A DNA stretch of 64,000 bases. Source: Pomacea canaliculata (lineage: Eukaryota; Mollusca; Gastropoda; Architaenioglossa; Ampullariidae). The notes beneath the pieces are model-generated. The model did not search any database and was not told the origin of the DNA. It was given only the letters and a program-made list of their open reading frames with translations. The translations under genes and the position numbers were made by a program. The DNA lies in NCBI RefSeq assembly GCF_003073045.1, contig NC_037594.1, forward strand, positions 31,794,737-31,858,736, in the 5' to 3' direction. The stretch's first letter is position 1. Every line of letters begins with the position of its first letter. Below, in pieces: positions 25,843 to 40,487 of this stretch.

Positions 25843-25848
25843 AATAAA
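25843..25848 (+). promoter_or_regulatory. Candidate poly(A) signal for the Tks5-like gene
   Basis: AATAAA is followed within 10 bases by GTGTACAATATATTTG. It is the last convincing + strand signal before the convergent NELFA gene. The distance from the stop codon (about 4 kb) keeps confidence low. Confidence 0.3.
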
Positions 25849-27687
25849 GTGTACAATATATTTGATTACTAAAGCAACACCAAACCTGATGATGTCATGC
25901 GAAGGATATCCAGTAAGAAAAGTGCACAATTCTCATCCTAGTATGGTGGCCCCTCAATGCATGGAAGGCTACTGATTCTACCTAGTTTCAGCATATAAAT
26001 CAAACTTCTAGTGACGATCGTGTAATAATTTGTTTTCCAAAGGTAAGTAAATGGTCAAAAGTTTATCATGAAAATAAGTGTATTGTGCAGTTCAGATTGA
26101 GTGAAAAAGATGATTTTACACGAGAAGCTGTCCGTGGCTATTCCTGAAAATGAACTGTTATACTGAAGGGCTTGCTTGTGTAATAATCACTCAATAGGTC
26201 ATCCAGTGGGCATACTTTGATGTGGACCAGGACTACACAACTTGGAGTGGTCAAGAATTCCTACAGCATTGCCTGCACAATAGCTCCTGGTTGGCAATGA
26301 TGGATTGTAATGTGTTACTTGATGAATGTATAGGTTCTAGGTGCAATGTAAATATAGTAGTTGGAAAAGTTTAAGCTTCACTGATTCATATTTCAATATT
26401 TGTAAGCTCCAGTAAGGCACTGCTAAGAATTTAAATCTTTAAAATATGGAATTCTCATCAGCAAAGTGGCATTAGAGACAGAGGTTATTGAAAATATTTC
26501 TCAACTGCTCTGAGCTCGTAGAGTAAGGACGAGAAACTGTCAATGCCACACCATGGGAGGATAACAATCATACCCAAAGGAACTTGTAAAAATTATTAAA
26601 TGGATTAAACAAACAAAGAAAATAAATTAGCTATCACATTTACTCTTTTATTTGCAGTCTTTGCCTAAACCTTGGAAAAAAGTCGGATGTAAAATTAAAA
26701 CTTGCCCTTAGTATATTTTTTTTCTTATAACATCTATCAACAATCCACTTGATAAAAGCACGACGCCAGCAAGTTATGATAATGTACTTAAATACATGAG
26801 TTTAGAGCATGGGAAACATCAATATAAGCATGCTTTAACCCTTTAGGCACGATAGGCCACGATAGTGGCTTTGCCAGAGAAGCACGGGGAAGGCGATTTT
26901 CATTACTTTTATTGCAAAGTTCAAACTTTCTCCTTTCCAAAAATGGTTTCTTGGTCTAATGTTTATCTGAGAGCAGCAATAATAAACACAAACTTCACCC
27001 ATTGTCGTCTTCACAGTCTTCAGTTATTAGTTGGTCTTTGTAATACTTGTATGCAATGCTCAGAGGGATTAAACATGCACCATACAAGCACTTGTGATGC
27101 TGCCTGCTATCAATCCATTACTAGATGGCAAGTCTTTGAATGTGTGTTTGCATGCATACATCTGGGTCCTCACTCCATGGGGTACCCTTGATCCTCAGCA
27201 CAACAGTCAGCAAAATTACTACTTTAACTGATAACTTGAGTGAACAATGATTTCATGATAATGATGTCATAAGTTCAGGACAAAGTTAAGTATAATAAAT
27301 CCTGAATGGACTTACAAAGTGTTTTTTTTTAATTCAAATGACTAAACTGAGCCCAGAACTAGTTACTTTCCCTCCAAATTTAGGTGAAAAACTATTGTTC
27401 CAGACATATAAACTTCACTATGTACAGAAAGAGTTTAGAAATTTTGATGTCAGAAATATTTAATTAGCTTCAGTTGTCAAAGCTACAGCTAATGGGATCC
27501 AAACTAATGATAATTAGGCGTATCTGTGAATGTTTACCTACTTTTGACCTTCTGATCATGGTGATGAATGTAGGCTTGAAAATAAAGAACAGAGAGAGGT
27601 TATTCACCCAGAGTGTGGGAATTTTATATAATAAGCTCACCTCCGTTACTTAACAGAAAACGTTCAAGCTCTTCAACCTCTTTCCCA
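25849..27687. other. Intergenic region between the Tks5-like gene and NELFA
   Basis: I see no supported gene. The 108-aa frame at 26865-27191 lacks any recognisable motif and splice context. A TTTAACCCTTTAGGCACG word at about 26835 resembles a piggyBac-type end, but no partner was found. Confidence 0.5.
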
Positions 27688-27693
27688 TTTATT
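27688..27693 (-). promoter_or_regulatory. Candidate poly(A) signal for NELFA
   Basis: TTTATT on the + strand is AATAAA for the minus-strand gene, about 290 bases past its stop codon at 27982-27984. This is a normal 3' UTR length. Confidence 0.5.
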
Positions 27694-27981
27694 CTACAGT
27701 GTCCATTTCAACTATTCAACATTTATCATTAAGACACACAGGTCAGCTGGCCATTAGAAAATCACTAAGGAATTTTCTCTAACACTGGCATGCACATTCA
27801 TGATGCACCAACTTCCTTGCATTAAGTCTCCTGTTCATTCTGTCTGTCCATTCTTCCAGGGAATCAGCTTAAAGAGCACATCAATAGTTTGACTCCACAA
27901 GGTATGGAACGTTCATTCCCCAGGATGTCAGCAAACCCTCTGATAATAAAGATCACATGACAGGTACTAAATCTCCTTCTG

Positions 27982-30900
27982 TCAAGAAGCAGTGATTTCT
28001 CTGTACTTTTTAAATCTCTTCCATTCTCCTGTTCCATAGTTCATTTGGAAATATGTGTCCACCACCATTTTCTTCTGTGTTCCATTGTCCTGAGCCACCA
28101 CCTCTTCATCTTCACTTAGTTTGATGTTAAGCACATTGCCTTGCTGAGGGCATGGGTTTTCTGCAACAGAATACCAGCAAGACAGCTGTAAACAAAGCTG
28201 AATTAGCTACAAATACATAATCCTTTCTTCCACACATCAGGTAGTACCTGCAGACATTAATTTGTAAAGAATCATCTACCTGCATATGCTAAAATTATCC
28301 CCATACACTTTCCACGCCTAAAAAGTGCTTTGTATACAAACACATTTTAGGCAAAAACTTCTCACCAATGAACAATTAAAACTGTAATTTGAAAAATTTT
28401 AAATCCCAAATCTATCAAAGCATAATTGATTTTTTTTGTATTTTTTTTAAGCTCATCTGAGCTTTAAGCACAAAGCGTCAGAATGTAATGGAGTAGACTG
28501 CTGTTTCATACATGTTTAACAGAAAGGAAAATAAATCTCAACTGACAGCAAAGGGAAAAAATAAAATAAAACCAATTTTAAGCCTTTTAAAGTATGAATG
28601 CAAGAAAAAAACAAAACAAAAAAACACAAGAGTTTCAAGCCCACATTCAGATGTTAAATTAAAGCTTGATTAAACAGTAAACGTCAGTCTTGCCCATGCT
28701 TACCACGTGAACCAGCCATGAAGCCAAGAATAAGGGCTTTCTCAGGGCGAGAAACTTTGTTGGAGACCTTGAACATCTCTTGCGCCTCAAGCATTTGATC
28801 TCGCTGCAACACAGTCGCATACACTGACCATCTGACAACATTAATGCTTAATTGTTTGTCTGCTACTCACTCATGCTGGCTGGGAAACTCAGACAATATC
28901 CTTTAAATAATACTGAAATATTCAAAAGAAACAAACTTATCAAAATAGGGTAAAAGTGAAGAAACACACAAGGTTTCTTTAAAAAGTAAAAAGATGCAGA
29001 TCTTGCAGCCTTTTGTTCAATGAATATCAGAGCTGGAAGCTATACTGAAACTGGGAAATAATATGCACAGAATCCCACCTCTATTTCTCTATGCTTTATT
29101 TCACTTTCAACAATTCTAATTACTGATATCTCTTCTGTGGGTAATTTAGGTCGATTACTCAGCTTCAGTTTTCAGTTTCTGTTACTACTAAACTCATTTG
29201 TCAGATGAATAAACAATTCCTTTACTAAGTAAGAAGATGACATTTATATATTTTTTTATTTTTTTACAAAATGTTCAAATCCTAATGGATTTTTAAAAAA
29301 AGACCGGCATTTTTAATTTAAATCTGAGTTATTTTAGCTGCTGACATCTCATCAATTCTTACTTCTAAAACAACACTTCATGAGCTTCCATGACTAAGTG
29401 TTCTCATATTCTCACTCTGATCCTCCCTACCCAGCCATGAAACTCCTTCCTATTAACAAATATCGCTTAATCAAAAGGTCTGACATCTGAATAATCTCTC
29501 AATGTTGCACAACCCATAATTATACATTAAGCATCAATAACATTTGCTCCCTGAAAATGTATGAACTGTATTGCAATATCTAGGGAAAAAGTTTTAATGT
29601 TGAAGTGAATGTTAAAAGTTTGAAATAAAAATATTTTAAGTAGTCTATTTTCCCCCATACAGATTAAGGTAAAAAGAAGAATACTCACTGTTAACGAGAG
29701 GCCCTTCTTGGCCTGGACAGCTTGAGAAGCTCCTGCTGCGGTTGGCTGTGGCTGTGCTGCAGGCTGAATTATCTGTGGTGGAGCAGCTAGTCGCACCTGA
29801 ACAGCTTGGGTGGCCAGGGCTGGGGACTGGCCAGTTCCTTGAATCACTGCACCAGGCAAACGAACTTGTGCAGTCATGATTTTGGGTGGCTGCTGAGGAT
29901 TAAGGGACCTTGGAGCAGCCTGCACAATGATGGTGGTAGGATGTCCTGTGGTAGTGGTGGCAGAAGTCACAACTGTAGCAACTGTTGCTGATGTGATGAC
30001 TGTTGGGGCTGTTGTGGTTACCTGACTGGTAGCACCTGCAGCCACAGGGTTGGGCGTACAATGGTGGTTGGTTGACCCAGCGTGTTCTGAAGCTGCTGCT
30101 GAAGGTTCTTCCTTGCTTGCTGTTGAGTTGAAAGTGCCCCAACCCCTCCTAGTGTTGTTGCAGTAGTGGAAGTTGTCTGGATTCTGGCTGTACTGGGTAT
30201 ATATGTTGGTGTTTGTACCAACAGTGAAGCAGTAGTTACCAGGACTGTTGGCATTTTCTGTGCAACATAACCATTCTGGTAGAAAGAATCCTAATCCCAA
30301 TATTCCCAGAAATGTTTCCTTAATGTATGAAATATTATTAATTAACGTCAAAGTAAACAACATAAAAATCTTACTGTTATAGTATCATGCTACTCAGCTT
30401 TTAGACTAATCTGAATGTTTATAAAAGGAAACAAGAGAATAAGACACACACCTTTTCCCTCATGCGTGCGTGCACACGCACATGCATTTTTCTTGAAATA
30501 AAAATGACAGATAAGGGAAGTGAAAGAAAATGAAAAAGAAAAAGAAGGAAATCACATACTGGCGTCGCTGGAGCCACAAGACCAGCAGCATAATCAGGAG
30601 TGTAAGACTGCGTAGTGGTGGGAGTAGGAGCTGCAGCGGCAGCAGCAGCAGCAGCAGCGGCGGCTTCCTTCTCTTTCTTCTGCTGCTCCAGAGCCTCCAT
30701 ATCTGTGAAGACACAACACAGTATACCTTCAGCAAACATTTTAAAAACAAGAAAACCACTGTGTTAAAGATACAGAAAAAAAAAAAAACAAGAGTCATCT
30801 TATGGAGAAGGTGATGCTGTAAATGCTTTTACTTATGATCCTTCAAATTAACTTTTTTGTCAGTTGCAAAATAGCTTACCTGCCTGCCGTTTTCTTTTTC

Positions 30901-33900
30901 TTGCTTCCCTAGCACCAACAGGCTGTTCTCCTATGTCAAGAAACTGTATCAACAAAAATAAAATTCAAATGCGCTCTTCTGTGTTAGCAGTCAAGGCACG
31001 ATCTATTTATACAATGCACACCAAAACTGTTTCTGAACACCGACAAATGGCATGTGGAGATTCATAACATACTCAATATGCTCAATATAGCGGCTTTACC
31101 TCGTTGGCAGTCATGGAAAAGAGTCCAAAGTGGTTTTTATTACAACTCAGTTTCTTGGCGGGGGGAGGGAGTGATATACTATTGTGTGTCTTGATAACTG
31201 ATATGTGATGAAGACAAATAAAAATATATCCTAGACATTCGACTGCTTTCCGCCACTTTTGACAAAGCGAAAATGGTACCCTTAGAAAACTCTTACTTAT
31301 ATAAATCATGACTTGCAAAATATAACCAATGAAAATTCAATCTTTCATTTTGTATGATTTTAAGGATGCTAAGAAGAAATTAATATTGTAAACTTTGACA
31401 TGATTCCTTGAAAAATATGTTGGAAATTACATATCTGTCAGTCAGGCATCTTAAAAAATTTCGTTTTCTGTTAAATAATTTGATATATGGCACTTTGAAT
31501 TACCTACGTGAATGGCCAGGCAATAAAATTCAAGGGCTAAATATTTTCTTTTTGTTTTTTGTAGATTGTTAGTCATTGTTTCTGAAGTCCTTCAACCATT
31601 TACTACAAATGTTTTATGTGATTAGACTTCCAACTTAAACGCTTTTGTCTTCAAATCCCCCAAAATGCCAAATCTATATGATGGAAAAACCTGATAAAAT
31701 AAACCGTAATGACATTACTTTCATACAAGCAGGCAATGCAAGAGTTAAATAAAAAAGCTAAAAAATTACTCAAAACAAAAAGGCTTATTACAACTTTCAC
31801 AAAAGATCAGCCACGATTCTGGATTATAGTAAAAACTTTGAAAGAAAGATTAAACACCAAAACCTCAAAAAAAGTTTCGAAGTTTTGACCAATGCACAGC
31901 ATAGTTTGCATGACACATACTCTCACACCCTCAGCGGTTCTCATGAAAAAGCGAATACCAAGTAAAAAATCACAATATGCACAAAATCACTTTTGAAAGA
32001 TTGAAATACTGCAATACCTTAACCCCTCCTTCCTTCCTATTGATCCCAGGTCTGTTGGTGACCCAGGTGTTTCCTAATGGAGTGACTGTGACAGAAGGTG
32101 ACTGAATACGATTGGAGCTCCCTGGCATGCCCCGGAAGGAAGATGAGGGTGGTGTTCTGCTCGGTATTCCTTTCATTGGCGCTGGGATAGAACAAACGTG
32201 CTGCAGATCCTACTAGATAGCTAGTCTGATTCACTGTATTTTGTCCTCATATAACATCGAGCACAGTAATAGATATTCTTTGATAATTAAGGATCATGGA
32301 TTGTCTATAAATTAAACACTTTCAATCATTAAATAATTCTCAGAAAATATAGTCTAATATCGAATTTTAGCTATGAACATAATTGCACCAGTAAATGAAA
32401 CCATTAGCTGCTTCTTTGATTGTCTTTAAAGGATACCCATCAGAAACAACATTTGCAAACCTTTGTAATTTTGGCTAAAAATCAGTTCTCAAAATTGTTT
32501 GCCTAAATAAGAATTATGAGATCTGTGACTGTGCATCAAGAAAGGAATAGTAGGGTCATTTCTATGTTTTATTAAACCAAAAAAATAAAAATAAAAAAAT
32601 AAACAAAGCAAGACAATGTTTCTCTTCTTCCCACAGTAATTGAAACAAATGGATAACATTGTTTTCTGCCTACCCACACCAAACACTTACTTGTTGTGTC
32701 CATTTTTTTGGCAAAGCTTCTCACTTTGATTGGAACACTATTTGGAACATTGTTCTTTTTGTTGTTTGCAACTTCGGTAGCTGAAAAAGTAGCATTTTTT
32801 TTTTAAACAATTATATTCCTACTACATTAAAGGGCCAAAAATTAAAAACTATATCGATTCCTGGAAGACACTTCAGTCCATTTCCCTCAACTTTGGAGAA
32901 AGTCTCCTTTTCAAGATTTCCTTGCCCACCTATCATAAGGGTAAGATCAGAGGAGGTAAAAGACAAATGGAAGAATGTGTAATGCATGAATGTAGAATGA
33001 ATCGCCACCATAACTCATTTATTCCATGTGCCATACACTTGATCAATGTCACTGACTGTGATGCTGTGTTAGCCTGAGATAGCTTAGCAGTGTACCAACT
33101 GAACCTAAAGTTGTTTTTCTTGCTGTGTATATAAATATAAATATATATAGCTATATAAAGAACTGTACTCAATATATATATATATGAGCTTAGCTGTATA
33201 TTGCCAGTGGATGAGTACCTGTAAATCTTGCTTACAATTGTCTTTACAGATTAATAAAATTGCATTGTGACAAGTCTAAGTTGTTAAACACAGCAGAACA
33301 ATGATACAGCTTCTTACATTTCTGAAGAATCTCTGCTCGAAGAGTAGCTGACTTTGGTTTGCGTTTGATTTGAAAGTGTCGGACTAAAGATGGGATTTGC
33401 CCAGCAGTTGCAGTCAGGGCTGCTTTATTGAGAAACTGACATTCCAATGGTAACATGCGCACCTCAGCTGACTTCTTCACTGTAAAGACATTAAGAAGGT
33501 TCGTTATTACAGATCATATAAAATATGTAAGCTATACTTCACTTCAGTCTGAGAAAATAAAAGCAAGCAGTCATTCAAAATGTTTTTGTCAAAGATATAT
33601 TTTCAGTTTTTCACTAAAATATGGGGGGAAAAAACTAGATGGTATATTGCACTAATATTAACATTTATATTTAATATTTAGTATGTGATTATACTTCTTC
33701 TCAAGATAGCAATGTCATTGAATATTCTTTCTGGCATTTTTTAAGGTACTGATAATATAATTCACCAAATGTTTTTGTAAATTCAACGGAGCTCATAGCA
33801 ATTAATTGTGCTGATAAAATCCATGCACACACATTCTCACTTAACAAACATTAAAATATTGTTAGAATTTGTATCAAAAGGAAGAAAGCAATGATGTGCT

Positions 33901-36250
33901 GACCAATGGACTTTCACCAAACAGCTAGAGGACCTGGACTTTGCAGATGATATTAGTCTCCTATCTCATCGGCAACAGCATGCACAAACCAAACTGAGTA
34001 AACTAGCAGAGGAAGCAGAGAAGACTGCCTAAAAGGTCAACAGAAAGAAGACCGAAGTGATGAGAATTAACAGCAAACAGGAACTCCCAATCCAACTTCA
34101 AGGATAGAACATCCTAGAAACAGAACGCTTCAGGTATCTGGGGAGCATTGTCGACAAGGATGGTGAAACCACATCAACAAGGTCAGGCATGCTTTCAACA
34201 GCCTACGCCCCATCTGGAACTCCTGAGAATTATCCTTCCGCAGTGAGACTCACATCTTCAATACCAATGTGAAGGCAGTCCTACTGTATGGTTCTGAAAC
34301 CTGGAGAGTGACAAACATCAAAAACAAGCTGCAGACCTTTACCAACCGATGCCTACCCATACTCTGGGAATAAGATGGCCTGAAAAGATCTCCAACAGCA
34401 GCCTGTGAAAAAGAACCAACCAGAATGCCACTAGCCAAGACATCAAAAAGCACAAATGGGGCTGGATAGGACATATCCTGCGCAAACCAGCTGACACTAT
34501 TGCCAAGCAGGCACTTGACTGGAATCCTCAGGAGAAGGGAAGAGTAGGGAGACCAAAGCAGACTTGGAAAAAAACAGCAGAAAGTGAGGCAAAGAATGTC
34601 AGAACCACATGGGCCCAACTAAAGGGGGTGGGGGGGATTTGGTGTTTTACGCCGTGTCAGCAACTGAGGCTATATTACGGCAGGCAGCCAGCCCTGTAAA
34701 CAGATGCCACGTGCAGAGAAAGAACAGCGTGCCCGAGACGAGAAATGAACTCTGGGCAGCCAACCTTCACTGTATTGGTGACAGGCGCTAACAGTGCTAA
34801 CCGTTGCGCCACCGGGCCGCTCCCCAACTAAAGGGGGTGAGGTGTTGTTGCGACCATATGTTCATTTAGGAGCAACAAGGACTAAACTAAACTAACGATG
34901 TGCTGGAACTTACCTGTCTTTTTTAGATCTGTGAGAATTTCTGAGAATGTAGCACTAGATGTATGTAGACTGAGGTTAAGTGCACTGGACTCAGGAAAAG
35001 TACGCATGATATCACCAACCATGCTGACCCAAGGATCTGAGTCATTCACAGCCATGTTCAGGATAATATTCAGATCTTCCTGCCACTAATTACAAAGAAC
35101 TTTCTGTGTATAATAACTTGGTAAAAGTCAGCTAAAGAAATAAATCACAAAAGTATTTACCTGACAATGCTGTGTACACATGGACACGCACAGTAAAGAT
35201 AAATACAATAATATCAATAAAATAATTTATATACTGCATTGTTAAGACAATAACGCCTTAAACAATACAGCAGCATGAGAAACAAATATAGCTGTACTCA
35301 GCATCCAGATCTGTCTCATCTAAAGTTATGATCAGTGTTGTTCTTATGGAAGAAAAAGTGATCAACGTTGTTTCGTGTTATAAATTTTGTCAAATAAGCA
35401 CTGCAGAATGTTGCAATAGCTCATCCCTGCAAAAATGCAAAAATGAACTTCACGGTGGAGGAAACTGATAAAAAGAACAGACATGGCTTATCTAGCAAAG
35501 CTTGAGAAAGATGTGTGTATATATGCTGACCACCCTCTCATCTGGATCAAAAGGTGGGGATTTGAGAAACATAGAAAATGTGGTTTGATATTTCTTATGA
35601 TTATGTTAACAACTCACCGTACGCCTCTAATGTGTTTTCTAACATCACATTTTCTTTTATGATGGTGGTGTTTTGAAATTATTTATACAACTGTAGTTTA
35701 TATGAAGCATTTATTTATTTTTGAAATTGTAGGCTTATTGTTCATCTTGATTTACATAAAAACTACATCTAGCATATTCGTCTACCAAATTAAGGTTACA
35801 CCCCGTACTGACTGTAATCCCACTAATCGTATCATTCGTTCAATAATCAAAATAATAACAGTGTATTCATTGTATCTGAACACAGAAGTATATAAACAGT
35901 AGTAGTATTCGTAAAAGTACTAGAACTAGCAGTAGTATCAGCAACTTTGACCGTATTATTTTATTAATGGTAGCATTACAAAAAGTGACAGTAAAACAAG
36001 CCAGTAAGTGTACTTTCAGTCTTCCCTTACTTGATAAATGCAATCTTACTTGCTCGACATTACGCCGGGGTAAATGAAGAAAAGACAACAGCAGCTTCAC
36101 TTTTACATGTGGCTGAAGGGCATGGAAACATTCCTGAATATTCTGCAAACGCTCGGCGTTAAGCTGTGAACATATAGTCTTCCCGGACCACAAATCGTCC
36201 GTAGAACCTAGCTTGTTATGAAGCCAGAGTGCTGTGTCTCCGGAGGCCAT
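27982..36250 (-). CDS. NELFA: Negative elongation factor A (10 coding exons, one frame break)
   Basis: Exons in transcript order: 36250-36050, 35079-34914, 33479-33318, 32780-32691, 32181-32018, 30943-30880, 30702-30560, 30257-29689, 28803-28704 and 28160-27982. Splice phases agree throughout. The N-terminus (ALWLHNKLGSTDDLW, LLSFLHLPRRNVEQ) and DSDPWVSMVGDI belong to the NELF-A helical domain that binds NELF-C. MLPLECQFLNK and HFQIKRKPKSATLRAEILQK match the conserved core, YTPDYAAGLV the linker, and RPEKALILGFMAGSR plus ENPCPQQGNV the C-terminal block. The predicted length is about 612 aa against 528 in human, the excess being in a Thr/Gln/Ala-rich linker. Known role: subunit of NELF, which with DSIF holds RNA polymerase II in promoter-proximal pausing. 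Exon 8 is 569 nt where both flanking phases require a multiple of three; the frame changes near 30050-30062 at a CCC run. See the finding. The promoter is shared head to head with TEX261. Confidence 0.93.
30629..30664 (-). repeat. Poly-alanine codon repeat in NELFA exon 7
   Basis: Twelve consecutive alanine codons, six of them GCT in a row, follow a lysine/glutamate-rich stretch (QQKKEKE) and precede PTPTTTQ. The run of GCT/GCC/GCA units is a coding trinucleotide repeat and could be length-polymorphic. Human NELFA has no comparable tract in the part I can recall. Confidence 0.85.
33903..34885 (+). mobile_element. LINE 3' end, interrupted by a SINE
   Basis: One strand encodes, in decayed frames, LDFADDISLL (the reverse transcriptase FADD box), FRYLGSIVDKDG, VKAVLLYGSETW and a basic C-terminal segment, the usual order in the reverse transcriptase of several LINE clades common in invertebrates. 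It ends with an AGGAGCAACAAGGACTAAAC-like tail made of CTAAA units at 34870-34885. A SINE (34631-34823) is inserted within its last 250 bases. The copy lies in NELFA intron 2, opposite to the gene, and is truncated at its 5' end as LINEs usually are. Confidence 0.75.
34631..34823 (-). repeat. tRNA-derived SINE with 16-bp target duplication
   Basis: The 16-base word CCAACTAAAGGGGGTG occurs at both 34615-34630 and 34824-34839, flanking the insertion. Read on the minus strand, the head has GGTGGCGCAACGGTTAGCAC (A box) and a degenerate B box GAGTTCATTTCTCGTC. These are followed by the family body (GCAACTGAGGCTATATTACG on the + strand) and a C-rich 3' end. The duplication lies inside the LINE, so this SINE is the younger insertion. 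Confidence 0.82.
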
Positions 36251-36608
36251 ATTGAAAGAAGCGTAGGCGCGAATAACAAAGTCGTTTATGATTGGTCAGA
36301 ATCGCTCAAAAGAATTGTATACCCTAGTATCCGCAGAATGACGTGTTTTTTAATCTTTAGGAATTTCATCTAGCAGAATAGTTATTTGACTTATTGGACA
36401 GAACCTAAAATATTATTTATTATCAAAGATGAAAACTTATTAGAAATCTGGCTACAGGTCAGTTGTATAATCTTTTCATACACTTTTCAGCTCCTTTTCT
36501 TAGCTATGCAGGGGAAGATACTCTCAGTGACGACACGGTGAATGCGTCTTCTTTTCGTACGCTGTCAAGATCTACGCCTTGGACTTCATTATCCTATCGA
36601 CTGTGAAG
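36251..36608. promoter_or_regulatory. Bidirectional promoter region of NELFA and TEX261
   Basis: Start codons of the two divergent genes are 358 bases apart. A CCAAT box in NELFA orientation lies at 36291-36295, 41 bases from its ATG. The NELFA start itself sits in CAATATGGCCTCC, which resembles a YY1 site overlapping the start codon. Neither side has a convincing TATA box, as expected for housekeeping promoters. TEX261 has a further in-frame ATG at 36579; the start at 36609 is preferred because it begins the family's MWFMY. Confidence 0.65.

Positions 36609-40487
<3,879 letters not shown>

Larger units (their letters stand above)
21805..25848 (+). other. Downstream region / possible 3' UTR of the Tks5-like gene
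   Basis: After the TAA at 21802-21804 there is no further coding exon. AATAAA words occur at about 23228 and at 25843-25848. The later one, followed by GT-rich sequence, would give a roughly 4 kb 3' UTR, but the LINE and SINE scraps between (22.5-24.5 kb) make an earlier end plausible. The true 3' end cannot be fixed from sequence. Confidence 0.4.

Noticed and set aside
26835-26855. piggyBac-like end word at 26.8 kb
   Set aside because: No matching inverted terminus with TTAA was found nearby.
26865-27191. 108-aa frame on the + strand in the Tks-NELFA interval
   Set aside because: No recognisable domain, AT-rich surroundings, no splice or promoter context; consistent with chance.
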